Source: Brevifilum sp029548365 (GTDB lineage Bacteria > Chloroflexota > Anaerolineae > Anaerolineales > Anaerolineaceae). Taken from it: a DNA stretch of 33,069 nt. The first letter of the stretch is position 1; the number at the start of each line of letters is the position of its first letter. The notes beneath the pieces were generated by a model. That model saw nothing but the letters and a program-made list of their open reading frames with translations. It did not search any database and was not told where the DNA came from. The translations under genes and the position numbers were made by a program. Location: positions 1 to 33,069 of the forward strand of contig DAOSSA010000025.1 in NCBI GenBank assembly GCA_035376985.1, written 5' to 3'. Positions 16,990 to 25,359 of this stretch are shown here, in pieces.

Positions 16990-17007
16990 GGAACATCATT
17001 TTTTCTC

Positions 17008-17814
17008 ATGAGAAAACTTGCACCAATCCTGTTACTGCTCTCAATCGCCTTAATTTCCTTTTCCTTTCCCGCCTTTGAAAACAACCTGTGGTCGGTAACC
17101 TTCGTCAAAGGCTTTAAAAGCGGGTTACTCACACCTGAACAATTAACCACTGCGCCCAAAAGCCATCCGCATGCCAGGGTTTTGCAGGCACGGGTTGCGA
17201 TGTCGGAACAAGACGACACCTTCGCCCTCCAGGTAATCGAGGCTCTTGTACCCACAAACGATCCCGTCACCCTGCAGACCTATGCTGAACTCTTGTTTTC
17301 GCTGGAACGCTACACCGAAGCCCTTGATATCTGGCATAGCCTGGGCATGTATAACAAGATCGAACACGCCGCAAACGCCTTGAGAACCTCAGGAAATTCG
17401 GAGATGGCAATCTACGCCCTCGAAAAAGCCTACGACATCCGCCCTGACATTTACGCCAGGTCGCTCCAGTACGCTCAACTGGAGAGGGCGAACAAAACGA
17501 GAGACGCTGGACAGATCTTAGAATCAATCCCCCTGTATCAAGCCATCATTGATCAGTTCCCTGATTATGTCGCGCCCTATGGAGATCTCGCCCTGGCTTA
17601 TCTTGAGCAGGGCGAGCCAAACCTCGCGCTCAGCACCCTCGACAAGGCTATGCCAAAATCCTCAGCGGACTATCGTTTCTATATGCGCGCTGGCAACATA
17701 TATGATCAATGTGGTAGTTTCGATCGCGCTTTAGAGGCTTACCAGAAGGCACTTCTTGAATGCTCGAATTGCCAGGACGCAGTTCAAGCGATCGACAGAC
17801 TTATAAACCCTTAA
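17008..17814 (+). CDS. membrane-anchored TPR-repeat protein
   Basis: 268 residues. An N-terminal hydrophobic segment (LAPILLLLSIALISFSF) acts as signal or anchor, with no lipobox Cys right after it. The rest is helical with TPR-like repeats, clearest near the C-terminus: YVAPYGDLALAYLEQGEPNLALSTLDKAMP and YRFYMRAGNIYDQCGSFDRALEAYQKALLE. TPR proteins are scaffolds, and such proteins often accompany polymerase or export genes in exopolysaccharide clusters. It begins 18 bp after the permease and its stop codon directly abuts the next start, so it is in the same operon. AAGGAA is 15 nt upstream of the ATG, farther than usual. Specific partner unknown. Confidence 0.8.
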   Translation: MRKLAPILLLLSIALISFSFPAFENNLWSVTFVKGFKSGLLTPEQLTTAPKSHPHARVLQARVAMSEQDDTFALQVIEALVPTNDPVTLQTYAELLFSLERYTEALDIWHSLGMYNKIEHAANALRTSGNSEMAIYALEKAYDIRPDIYARSLQYAQLERANKTRDAGQILESIPLYQAIIDQFPDYVAPYGDLALAYLEQGEPNLALSTLDKAMPKSSADYRFYMRAGNIYDQCGSFDRALEAYQKALLECSNCQDAVQAIDRLINP

Positions 17815-19443
17815 ATGACTCGAATACAGCCAGACCGGGATACGTTGATGCCCACTGTAACGGGCAAATTATCGCAACAGAGACCTCTACGCGACAGATT
17901 GGCGTCGCTCTCGCTCATCGCAATTCTCCTTTTCACTGCCGGCCTGTATGCCCTGCTGATGCTGCAGGATGAACCCTTCCTGTTTGCCCTGGTCTTGCTT
18001 GCGCTGGTGTGGGTGCTGCACCTCTGGGCTGACCGCTGGGCCATCTACCCCACACCCCTGGACGTGCCCATTCTTGCTCTACTGATTTTAATGCCGCTCA
18101 ACCTCATCATCTCCGCTGATCCACCGTTGACCCTAGTCCGAATCGATCATCTTTTGCTCAGTTTTTCGCTGTTCTTTGCCATTGTTCGGTTGGTTCAACT
18201 CAGAAAGCACTTCCCTGCCCTGATTTTCTCGTTGCTCATCCTGTCCATTGGCGCCGGGCTTTTGGGCTTGCTGGCTACAGATTGGCAAAGCTCTATCTTG
18301 TTGAGTTTCCTCTCGCCTATCTATGAGACATTGCCGCGGCTCACCGCGTTCGTACCCGGGGCGAGTATCAATAAGAACACAATGGGCGGTGCCCTGGCTT
18401 TCTTCCCGCCCTTGTTGCTAAGCCTTCTATGGGACCACTCTGCCTTCCGAAAACTGATTTCCAAATACTCAGGGATAAAATTTTTCCCCATCTGGTTCTA
18501 CAAACTGCTGGCCTTTTTTGCTCTGGGGCTGGTCCTGGCGGTTGTTTTCCTCACGCAGTCACGAGGTGCCTGGCTTGGCGTTGCCGTCGGGTTGTACGTT
18601 TTGCTGGTGTGGAGGGACAAACGCTTCCTGTGGGCAATCCCGATTGGCGTGCTTGCCCTGATCTTGTTTCTAAACCAAACCGGCATTGGTGGTTTGTCCG
18701 AGCTTTTTGCCCTGCTGGACCAGGGACAGGATGCCAGCCTGCAGAGCCGACTGGACATCTGGGCAAGGATCATCAGCCTGATCCGCGGTTTCCCCGTCAC
18801 CGGCGTGGGTCTGGACGCGCTCAACCCGGTATATCAGACCTTTTTCAACCCGTTTTTGTTCAACGAACCCCCCGCCAGGCTCTACCATGCGCACAACTCC
18901 CTGCTTTCGGTGGCAAGCGAGATGGGTATCCCGGCGCTGATTTTGTACGTCGCATTGCTTAGCGGTTTTGGTGCGATGGCTTGGCGAGCCTGGAAACGCG
19001 CCCGCACGATCAACCGCGTGTTGATCATGGGGTTGGTGTGCGGGATGATCGCACACCAAGTGTTCGGGCTGATGGACGCCTACCCGCTTGGCAAGAACCT
19101 TGGCATCACCATGTGGATCTATTTCGCAGTGATGACCGCCCTGTATGTGCATCGCTCCCGGATGGTGCGTTCTCATCCGCAGCCGCAGGTTCAAAAGGCT
19201 GCCCAAACTGCAAGCGCGCTGCTGCAAGGGGCTCTGATCAGCCTGGCTGCCTGGCTGATCCTCTCCCTCCTCTCCCTCGCAATGCTACGTGTGAATGTCT
19301 ATGCAAGCCTGCTTGCTGCAGTTGTTGCAGGCATTTTCCTGGGAGTGATGTTGGTTGTGCACCCCTTGCTTTCAGATGGCATACGACAACCTCAACCTAT
19401 CAGCTACGCAGTCCCCGAGAGCAACGATTTGGATCAGTCATAA
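17815..19443 (+). CDS. O-antigen polymerase/ligase family (Wzy/WaaL-like) membrane protein
   Basis: 542 residues with about 12 hydrophobic spans. It has the two signature regions of the family: VFLTQSRGAWLGVAVGLYVLLVW and, after a long outer loop, YHAHNSLLSVASEMGIPALILYVALL with the conserved His. These enzymes join glycan repeat units (Wzy) or ligate a glycan to an acceptor (WaaL) on the outer face of the membrane. The ATG at 17815 follows the TPR stop codon with no gap; an alternative ATG at 17848 has GGGA 7 nt upstream and may be the real start. A Wzy-type enzyme beside an ABC exporter is notable, because ABC-exported glycans are normally polymerised inside the cell; a ligase role would fit better. 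Confidence 0.88.
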   Translation: MTRIQPDRDTLMPTVTGKLSQQRPLRDRLASLSLIAILLFTAGLYALLMLQDEPFLFALVLLALVWVLHLWADRWAIYPTPLDVPILALLILMPLNLIISADPPLTLVRIDHLLLSFSLFFAIVRLVQLRKHFPALIFSLLILSIGAGLLGLLATDWQSSILLSFLSPIYETLPRLTAFVPGASINKNTMGGALAFFPPLLLSLLWDHSAFRKLISKYSGIKFFPIWFYKLLAFFALGLVLAVVFLTQSRGAWLGVAVGLYVLLVWRDKRFLWAIPIGVLALILFLNQTGIGGLSELFALLDQGQDASLQSRLDIWARIISLIRGFPVTGVGLDALNPVYQTFFNPFLFNEPPARLYHAHNSLLSVASEMGIPALILYVALLSGFGAMAWRAWKRARTINRVLIMGLVCGMIAHQVFGLMDAYPLGKNLGITMWIYFAVMTALYVHRSRMVRSHPQPQVQKAAQTASALLQGALISLAAWLILSLLSLAMLRVNVYASLLAAVVAGIFLGVMLVVHPLLSDGIRQPQPISYAVPESNDLDQS

Positions 19444-19540
19444 ACTAACAGCTATCACCCGTCTTCTATCGTTCTTTTTTACGTATTCATCTAAATTTCT
19501 CATAATCACAATTTACCTCCAAGCCTCCAAAATAAAAACC

Positions 19541-20650
19541 ATGCCAAATACAAAAACTGTCTTCCTTGCCTTTACGCTCGTTGAATCACCGATAGCAAAA
19601 TATTTCCTTAGACTTTCTGATGAATTGATCAAACGAGGTTATAGAGTTGTAATCATTACATCAAATCAGAAGACGAAATTAGTCTCAAAAGAAACAAACC
19701 CTGCTATCTATACCTGGCCTTCTTTTCGGCCCACAAAATTGGCTGACGCCTTTTTTCTTGCCAAATTGATCAAGCAATATCGACCAACACTGATTATTTC
19801 TAATTTTGTTGCTGATAATATCTGCTTATCTGTTTCGTGGCTTTTCCACGTTCCAATCAGAGCATTTCACCAACACTTGTCATATATCAATTATCAAAAT
19901 ATGTCCACTAATCTGATAACCAAATACAAGATTTGGCGTAAAAAAATCCTCTATCACCTGGCTTCGGATTGTTTCCCTGTCTCGGATGCTATGGCGGAAG
20001 AAGCTAAAAGTATTTTCAAAATTCACGAATCAAAAATCAAGGTGTTTCATAACGCTATTGAAGACCCAAAATCCTATATACTATTTGAAGGAAAACCATA
20101 TGTTGATCTGGTATGTGCTGGTCAATTAATTTTTCGCAAAGGCCAGGATACCTTAATCAAAGCAATGCAGATTATTGTTCAAACATATCCACAGACTAAA
20201 TTGGCATTATTAGGAGATGGCCCACAAAAGCTAGCACTATGCGAGATGATTGGAAAATCAAGTTTAACGAAAAATATTTCTTTATTGGGAATAGTTCCCT
20301 GGATTGAGGTTTTTCAATGGATGGAAAAGGCGAATATTGTAATTGTCCCTTCACGTGCTGAAGCATTCGGATATGTTGTCGTTGAAGCCTTCAGTGTTGG
20401 CACGCCCGTGATTGCATCGGCGGTTGGCGGCATTCCCGAAATCATCCGCGACGGGGTCGATGGCTTCCTCGTGCCGCCGGATGATCCGAAGGCTTTGGCT
20501 GAAAAGATAATGACAATCTTGAGAAATCAAAACCTGCAAAACCAGATGGGCGCAAATGCACGCCAGCGCTTTTTAGATAAGTTTGAATTGTCAGCTGCGG
20601 TTAAATACCAAGCAGATTGGTTAGACAAAAAGATAACCGGTGAGATTTGA
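19541..20650 (+). CDS. GT4-family glycosyltransferase
   Basis: 369 residues from the ATG at 19541 (MPNTKTVFLAFTLVESP). The reading frame is open further upstream, but that part overlaps the Wzy gene in another frame and does not look coding. The GT-B fold is clear: N-terminal acceptor domain, a hinge (VDLVCAGQLIFRKGQDTLIKAM), LALLGDGPQ, and the donor-site motif EAFGYVVVEAFSVGTPVIAS-AVGG with the two Glu seven residues apart. It transfers a sugar from a nucleotide donor in the cytoplasm. Most of the gene is AT-rich, but about 20399-20500 is GC-rich with different codon use, suggesting recombination in the donor-site segment. A weak AT hairpin follows the stop. Confidence 0.9.
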   Translation: MPNTKTVFLAFTLVESPIAKYFLRLSDELIKRGYRVVIITSNQKTKLVSKETNPAIYTWPSFRPTKLADAFFLAKLIKQYRPTLIISNFVADNICLSVSWLFHVPIRAFHQHLSYINYQNMSTNLITKYKIWRKKILYHLASDCFPVSDAMAEEAKSIFKIHESKIKVFHNAIEDPKSYILFEGKPYVDLVCAGQLIFRKGQDTLIKAMQIIVQTYPQTKLALLGDGPQKLALCEMIGKSSLTKNISLLGIVPWIEVFQWMEKANIVIVPSRAEAFGYVVVEAFSVGTPVIASAVGGIPEIIRDGVDGFLVPPDDPKALAEKIMTILRNQNLQNQMGANARQRFLDKFELSAAVKYQADWLDKKITGEI

Positions 20651-20674
20651 GATAAAAATTCAATTGTTTTTATC
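20651..20674 (+). terminator. possible weak terminator after GT4 gene
   Basis: GATAAAAA (20651-20658) and TTTTTATC (20667-20674) form a perfect 8-bp AT-rich stem right after the stop codon, the right arm supplying a T run. The low GC makes it a weak candidate. Confidence 0.4.
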
Positions 20675-20833
20675 AGCCACAAGCCATTCTCTCACCATAT
20701 TTCTTTACCTGCTCTTTCACCTTCAAGCTTCTGGATGTTCCCTATCAACTACACAGTCCTCGACAGCATCATGTTTCTTTTTTGCATCATCAATCCCACA
20801 GTAAAACATAAGTTCAACTCCTTGTGATATGAT

Positions 20834-20971
20834 CCTTGAAGTGAGGTGACCTCAGGACTCTGCGAGACTCTCTGCCTTGTTAGTTATGCGCAGCTTATTC
20901 TGCAACCTGCTTATTCGAGACCTCTCGCAGAGCTGAGGCGACATTCTAATTCACGAGGCTGACCCTCAAGG
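20834..20971. repeat. inverted-repeat element, MITE-like or structured RNA
   Basis: CTCAG-GA-CTCTGCGAGA (20851-20867) pairs with TCTCGCAGAG-CTGAG (20923-20937), a 15-bp stem with a 2-base bulge and a 55-base loop. Farther out CCTTGA (20834-20839) is matched by TCAAGG (20966-20971). The symmetry could be a small non-autonomous mobile element or a transcribed structure. No target-site duplication is obvious. Confidence 0.5.
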
Positions 20972-21043
20972 AAGTTTTCGTCGACCTCAGCTTCTACGAT
21001 TGATTGTAATCAAGCCTTATTCTGGCTACTGACTTATTTATAC

Positions 21044-21050
21044 AAGGAAG
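21044..21050 (+). promoter_or_regulatory. RBS supporting a TTG start
   Basis: AAGGAAG lies 5 nt before TTG at 21056. No ATG with a comparable site is found near the start of this protein. Confidence 0.6.
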
Positions 21051-21055
21051 CAACT

Positions 21056-21823
21056 TTGAGTTATCCTAACCTTTCTCTCCTTGTTAGCAGTTACGATAAA
21101 TACTCAGTATGTTGGGAGCCATTTTGTCACGGGCTGAAAAAATATTGGCCTGAGCATCCTCGGCTCTATTTCATCACCAACCATCTCGAAGCGCCAAGCG
21201 GTACTTCGTTGAAGTTAGGAGACGACCAGGGTTGGGCTAAGAATCTGCTCCAAGCTTTGGAGATGATCCCAACCGATTATGTCCTTTATGCCCAGGAAGA
21301 TTATTGGATAAAATCGCCGGTCAACAATCAGAATATTATAGATTACTTAGGCTACCTCGAAAGAGATTCAGCCGATTACATTCGTCTCTACCCTGCGCCC
21401 GGTCCAGCTTCGCAACTGGAGTCGGACGATCGACTGGGAATAATTGCTGCAAATGCAGAGTATCGGACATCACTTCAGATGGCACTCTGGCGTAAGGGGT
21501 CCCTCCATTCATTAATCAATCCAGAGGAATCCCCCTGGCAATTTGAAGTCACTGGCTCAAAACGCAGCCAGCTCTACCAGGATCGTTTTTGGTGCGTCAC
21601 CAGACGCAGACATGGCATCGATTATGCCTTTACAGCAATTGTTAATGGCTACTGGTCAGACGTGGCTTATAGATATTCGGAAATTGAGAAACTGGAGATT
21701 AACTTTTCTGAATTGCCTGATAAGCCCAAATTTCGACAATTATCCGATCAAATAAAACTTAGAGCCTATCAGGCTAAGAAACGAATTAAAAACCTCCTGA
21801 AACACGGAGGCAAATTGAAATGA
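21056..21823 (+). CDS. GT-A-like hypothetical protein of the glycan cluster
   Basis: 255 residues with a TTG start and a good RBS. The start, LSLLVSSYDKYSVCWEPFCHGLKKYWP followed by LYFITNH, resembles the first strand-helix of GT-A glycosyltransferases, and MIPTDYVLYAQEDYWIKSPV sits where the metal-binding acidic motif is expected (QEDYW rather than a canonical DxD). Later parts (LYPAPGP, MALWRKGSLHSLINPEESPWQFEVTGS) resemble acceptor-side loops of such enzymes. The basic C-terminus (RAYQAKKRIKNLLKHGGKLK) could touch the membrane. I do not recognise a named family. It overlaps the next gene by 4 bp (ATGA), so the two are coupled and likely act on the same glycan. Confidence 0.62.
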   Translation: MSYPNLSLLVSSYDKYSVCWEPFCHGLKKYWPEHPRLYFITNHLEAPSGTSLKLGDDQGWAKNLLQALEMIPTDYVLYAQEDYWIKSPVNNQNIIDYLGYLERDSADYIRLYPAPGPASQLESDDRLGIIAANAEYRTSLQMALWRKGSLHSLINPEESPWQFEVTGSKRSQLYQDRFWCVTRRRHGIDYAFTAIVNGYWSDVAYRYSEIEKLEINFSELPDKPKFRQLSDQIKLRAYQAKKRIKNLLKHGGKLK

Positions 21824-22851
21824 CACGAGTTGCAATCGGCGCAATCATGAAGGACGAAGGTCCATACATTTTGGAATGGGTAGCCTATCACAAATCGCTC
21901 GGCTTCAAATTAATAATCGCCGATCATGGCGGCGGTGATGAGACAAGCAAAATCTTAACCTTCCTGCACAATGCAGGTGTCATTTATCGAATAGATTTTC
22001 GGTTTAAGAAAAAACTTCCACAAATCCCCGCATATCGGGCGATCTTACATAGAGCCCGGAAATCTGGAATCGACATCATCGGATTTTTGGACTGTGATGA
22101 ATTCTTTACCAAGACTATACCCATCTCGTCCTTAAGCCCATCTGATGGGGCAGCTCATATCGAATCGGAGTTTAAACGTTTAAACGCTACACAGATTAGT
22201 TACCATTGGCTTTTGTATGGCAGTAAAACCTATTCTGAAGACGAAAAAATACCCGTTCTACAAAGATTCAGCCATCATTCTCACTGGCAAACCAAAGAAA
22301 ATAGGATGGTGAAAAGCTTCATTTTAGTAAAAGAGATGTTCAAGCTGAAAAATCTATTTTTTTTTAGCCCAAAAATTGTTACCTCCCATAACTTTCATGG
22401 CGCCAACAGGCGATGGATTATCGATGATGATCTCGTAAAAAAATTTGATATTAACACACAACACGCTACTCATCAGAACGGTGCTATATTACATTACATA
22501 ATTAAGACTTGGGATGAATATCAACGAAAAGTTAACCGAGGCCGTGCACTGATTGGTAATACCCGCTACACTGCTGAATTTTTTCGCAAAAATGATCTCA
22601 ATGAAATTTATTCTCCAATCCCAGATTCTTTAATAATCGAATTGACACATAAGATCGATGACCTTAATATTTTAATCGGGAATTATTCACTACAGGAAGT
22701 TGAGCCAAATTTTCTAACTGATGTAAAGGTCTGGGTAAATTCGCTGGGGTTTTCTGATATTGCGAATCATAAATTTTTATTCACAATATATAAGATTGTT
22801 AAAGAAATTAGACGCTACTTCGCCGAGGAAACAAAATCCCGAACAGGTTAG
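21820..22851 (+). CDS. glycosyltransferase, GT2/GT92-like (Glyco_tranf_2_4)
   Basis: 343 residues. The N-terminal pattern is diagnostic of this group: AIGAIMKDEGPYILEWVAYHKSLGFKLIIADHGGGDETSKIL, followed by a DxD-type motif in IIGFLDCDEFF. Later there is YHWLLYGSKT and HNFHGANRR, the region where related enzymes have conserved His residues. These are cytoplasmic GT-A enzymes that add a sugar to a growing glycan. It is translationally coupled to the preceding gene by an ATGA overlap. It ends 4 bp before a truncated copy of the wzt 5' end. The second half of the gene is distinctly AT-rich. Confidence 0.85.
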   Translation: MTRVAIGAIMKDEGPYILEWVAYHKSLGFKLIIADHGGGDETSKILTFLHNAGVIYRIDFRFKKKLPQIPAYRAILHRARKSGIDIIGFLDCDEFFTKTIPISSLSPSDGAAHIESEFKRLNATQISYHWLLYGSKTYSEDEKIPVLQRFSHHSHWQTKENRMVKSFILVKEMFKLKNLFFFSPKIVTSHNFHGANRRWIIDDDLVKKFDINTQHATHQNGAILHYIIKTWDEYQRKVNRGRALIGNTRYTAEFFRKNDLNEIYSPIPDSLIIELTHKIDDLNILIGNYSLQEVEPNFLTDVKVWVNSLGFSDIANHKFLFTIYKIVKEIRRYFAEETKSRTG

Positions 22852-22855
22852 AATT

Positions 22856-22972
22856 ATGAACAAAACAGTCATCTCTGATGAAAACTTAACCAAACGCTAT
22901 TACCTCGGCGTCATCGGCACCGGCACCCTCAGCCGCGACCTCAACCGCGTCGTTAATAAAATATATGAATAG
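22856..22972 (+). pseudogene. truncated duplicate of the wzt 5' end
   Basis: A 38-codon frame that reads MNKTVISDENLTKRYYLGVI and on to SRDLNR, then leaves the similarity and stops. The first 93 bp match the start of the wzt gene at 23065-23157 at 87 of 93 positions. It lacks the Walker A motif and everything after it, so it cannot be an ATPase. It is separated from the intact gene by the palindromic element at 22976-23052. I infer a leftover from replacement or duplication of wzt. A role as a short leader peptide is possible but unsupported. Confidence 0.8.
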
Positions 22973-22975
22973 AAT

Positions 22976-23052
22976 GAACCGCGATACCCAAAGGGCACGA
23001 TGAGGCCGCAAAGAACACAAAGAATAAATATTCTTAGCGAACTTCGCGGTTC
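22976..23052. repeat. short palindromic intergenic element
   Basis: GAACCGCG at 22976-22983 is mirrored by CGCGGTTC at 23045-23052. Inside are GCAAAGAACACAAAGAA and a central AAGAATA-AA-TATTCTT hairpin, then CTTAGCGAACTT. Similar A-rich palindromes recur in genomes of environmental bacteria. It lies exactly between the truncated and complete wzt copies. Confidence 0.65.
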
Positions 23053-23064
23053 AAATATTGAATT

Positions 23065-24354
23065 ATGAACAATACCGTCATCTCCGTTGAAAACTTAACC
23101 AAACGCTATGACCTCGGCGTGATCGGCACCGGCACCCTCAGCCGCGACCTCAACCGCTGGTGGGCTCGCGTGCGTAAACAGCCCGACCCCTACACCCGCA
23201 TCGGCCAGCGCGATGCCTTCGAGCGCATCGGCGAATCGATCCTGGCGCTGGATGACGTCTCCTTCACCGTGCAGCAGGGCGAGACATTGGGCATCATCGG
23301 GCGAAACGGCGCCGGCAAGTCCACGCTGCTCAAGATCCTCTCGCGTGTCACCGCGCCCACCAGCGGCGTGGTCAAAATCAAAGGGCGCATCGGCAGCCTG
23401 CTGGAGGTCGGCACCGGCTTCCACCCCGAGCTGACCGGGCGCGAGAACGTGTTCCTCAACGGCGCCATCCTCGGCATGCGCAAGGACGAGGTACAGCGCA
23501 AGTTCGATGAAATTGTAGACTTTTCCGGCGTGGAGAAGTTCATCGACACCCCCGTCAAGCGCTACTCCAGCGGCATGTACGTGCGCCTGGCTTTCGCCGT
23601 TGCCGCCCACCTCGACCCCGAGATTTTGGTAGTAGACGAGGTGCTGGCAGTGGGCGACGCCGAGTTTCAGAAGAAGTGCCTGGGTAAAATGGGCGAAGTC
23701 GCTGGCGAGGGTAGGACGGTACTGTTTGTCAGCCATAATATGGGGGCGATTCAAAATTTATGTAAAAAATCTATCTTACTATCGGATGGACGAATCACTC
23801 ATTCAGGCTCATCAGAAGATGTTGTCCAGGAGTATCTCTTATCATCCAATCAAAAGGCATCGATAAATATTCTCCGAAAAGCTGATAGAAGGGGATCCGG
23901 AGGATTTCGTTTCACCGAAACCTGGGTAGAAAACGAAAAGGGTGAAAAAGGTGGTACAGTCATCGTGGGCAAACCTTTCAAAATCGTTGCTGAGTTTGAA
24001 GTCGAGAGGGATACTGCAATTAAAGATCCCTACGTTGCTTTTGCTTTACGGGATTCAGTTGGAGGTTTTATCAGCGACTTGTGGAATCATGGTGCTGGTT
24101 TCAACTGGCCTAAACTTCCTGAGCGAGGAAAATTCACTTGCATGATTCCCAGATGCAGCTTAAATATTGGCGTCTATGGATATAATTTGTTTTGTGGTTC
24201 CAAAATAGATACTCTCGATCATGTAATTGACGCGGGCAAATTTGAAGTAATTTTTGGTGATTTTTTTGGAACAAACCAACTTCCATCGGCCAGATTTGGA
24301 AAATTACTTATCGATCAGGAATGGGCGCTCACTGATAATAAGAATAAAACCTGA
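23065..24354 (+). CDS. wzt: ABC exporter ATPase with C-terminal glycan-binding domain (Wzt-like)
   Basis: 429 residues. ATPase motifs in order: Walker A GRNGAGKST (about 79-87), signature YSSGMYVRLAF (167-177), Walker B ILVVDEVLAVGDAEF (187-201), and the H-loop SHNMGAI (223-229). From about 260 a beta-rich domain follows (FRFTETWVENEKGEKGGTVIVGKPFKIVAEFEVERD, FALRDSVGGFISDLW, GVYGYNLFCGSKID), matching the Wzt C-terminal domain that recognises the glycan end. It powers export through the Wzm-type permease at 16132. The DNA is GC-rich up to about 23745 and AT-rich after it, the boundary falling just after the H-loop. That suggests the specificity domain was exchanged by recombination. Confidence 0.93.
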   Translation: MNNTVISVENLTKRYDLGVIGTGTLSRDLNRWWARVRKQPDPYTRIGQRDAFERIGESILALDDVSFTVQQGETLGIIGRNGAGKSTLLKILSRVTAPTSGVVKIKGRIGSLLEVGTGFHPELTGRENVFLNGAILGMRKDEVQRKFDEIVDFSGVEKFIDTPVKRYSSGMYVRLAFAVAAHLDPEILVVDEVLAVGDAEFQKKCLGKMGEVAGEGRTVLFVSHNMGAIQNLCKKSILLSDGRITHSGSSEDVVQEYLLSSNQKASINILRKADRRGSGGFRFTETWVENEKGEKGGTVIVGKPFKIVAEFEVERDTAIKDPYVAFALRDSVGGFISDLWNHGAGFNWPKLPERGKFTCMIPRCSLNIGVYGYNLFCGSKIDTLDHVIDAGKFEVIFGDFFGTNQLPSARFGKLLIDQEWALTDNKNKT

Positions 24355-24382
24355 TACTCAGGGATCTTATACTTATTGAATC

Positions 24383-25351
24383 ATGTATTATTCAGTCGTA
24401 ATCCCTTTATACAACAAAGAAAACCACATCCAGCGGGCGATCAACTCAGTGCTCAACCAAACAATACAGGATTTTGAGTTGATCATTGTTGATGACGGCT
24501 CCACCGATGGGAGCTTCGAGGTTGCCAACGCCATTCAAGACCCACGCATTCGTATTATCCGCCAGGAAAACCGCGGCGTTTCGGCTGCCCGGAACCGCGG
24601 GATCATGGAAGCCAAACATGACTGGGTGGCATTTTTGGATGCCGATGACGAATGGCTGCCCGGTTTCCTGGAAGAGATAATTAATCTTAGGAGCAGATTC
24701 CCAGAATGTAGTGTAGCTGCTACAGGATATTATCTGCTAAATCCTAACGGGGTTATTCTCCTTAATAATTTAGGATTCTCAGTCCAAATTGGATGGAGAG
24801 GCATTATTGAGAACTATGCTGCATTTAGCATTAGAAGTATTCCTTTTAATTCTTCTTCTTTTGCCGCTACTAAAAATGCGATCATTAAGGCAGGTATGTA
24901 TTCGGAAGATGTGACGAGATCCGAAGACTTGTCACTTTACCTTTTGTTATCAACAAGGGAGGTGATTTCCTATGCTTATACACCTCTTTCTATATATCAC
25001 CTCGAAGCCGAAAATAGATCGTGGGTAGGTTTTACGCCCATTGAGACTCATGTCACTAAGGTTGGCAAGGAAATCTTGGGCTCATTGGAAGTTACACATG
25101 AGTTCAAACAATATCTTTACGAGGAGTTGGTAAGGAGAGAATTAATCAGAGTGAGGGAACTTCTTCATCGCGGAAAACGAGCAGAAGCTCTGGGAGTGCT
25201 TAACTTTTGCGATCAATCTGAAGATTACTCAGAAACTGTGAAAAAATTGAGGAAATGGTCAAGGGCACCCTATTTTCTTTACAGGTTATTGTATTCCATA
25301 AAATACAGGGTCAAGATTCTTTTAAAACACCTAAATGAAGCTGACCATTAA
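24383..25351 (+). CDS. GT2-family glycosyltransferase
   Basis: 322 residues. Typical GT-A start YYSVVIPLYNKENHIQRAINSVLNQTIQDFELIIVDDGSTDGS, then ENRGVSAARNRGI and the metal-binding WVAFLDADDEWLPG. The C-terminal third, rich in basic and hydrophobic residues (LRKWSRAPYFLYRLLYSIKYRVKILLKHL), probably lies on the inner membrane surface. It adds a sugar to the lipid-linked glycan. The first ~280 bp, which encode the nucleotide-binding half, are GC-richer than the AT-rich remainder, the same patchwork as in the neighbouring genes. It is followed after 8 bp by the asparagine synthase-like gene. Confidence 0.93.
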   Translation: MYYSVVIPLYNKENHIQRAINSVLNQTIQDFELIIVDDGSTDGSFEVANAIQDPRIRIIRQENRGVSAARNRGIMEAKHDWVAFLDADDEWLPGFLEEIINLRSRFPECSVAATGYYLLNPNGVILLNNLGFSVQIGWRGIIENYAAFSIRSIPFNSSSFAATKNAIIKAGMYSEDVTRSEDLSLYLLLSTREVISYAYTPLSIYHLEAENRSWVGFTPIETHVTKVGKEILGSLEVTHEFKQYLYEELVRRELIRVRELLHRGKRAEALGVLNFCDQSEDYSETVKKLRKWSRAPYFLYRLLYSIKYRVKILLKHLNEADH

Positions 25352-25359
25352 GGAATTTA

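Larger units (their letters stand above)
20651..21055. other. 405-bp intergenic stretch splitting the glycan cluster
   Basis: No gene seen on either strand. It holds the AT hairpin after the GT4 gene and the inverted-repeat element at 20834-20971. The part 20675-20830 shows nothing recognisable. The RBS of the next gene is at 21044-21050. Confidence 0.6.

Noticed and set aside
18670..19227. 185-codon minus-strand and overlapping plus-strand frames inside the Wzy/WaaL-like gene
   Set aside because: Shadow frames: rich in Arg, Pro, His and Cys, without domains, while the 17815-19443 frame has family motifs.
22856..22972. Regulatory leader peptide for wzt
   Set aside because: Its sequence is explained by duplication of the wzt start; no attenuator-like structure or codon bias supports a regulatory role.
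23095..23754. 219-codon minus-strand frame antisense to wzt
   Set aside because: It coincides exactly with the GC-rich part of wzt and has no recognisable motif.
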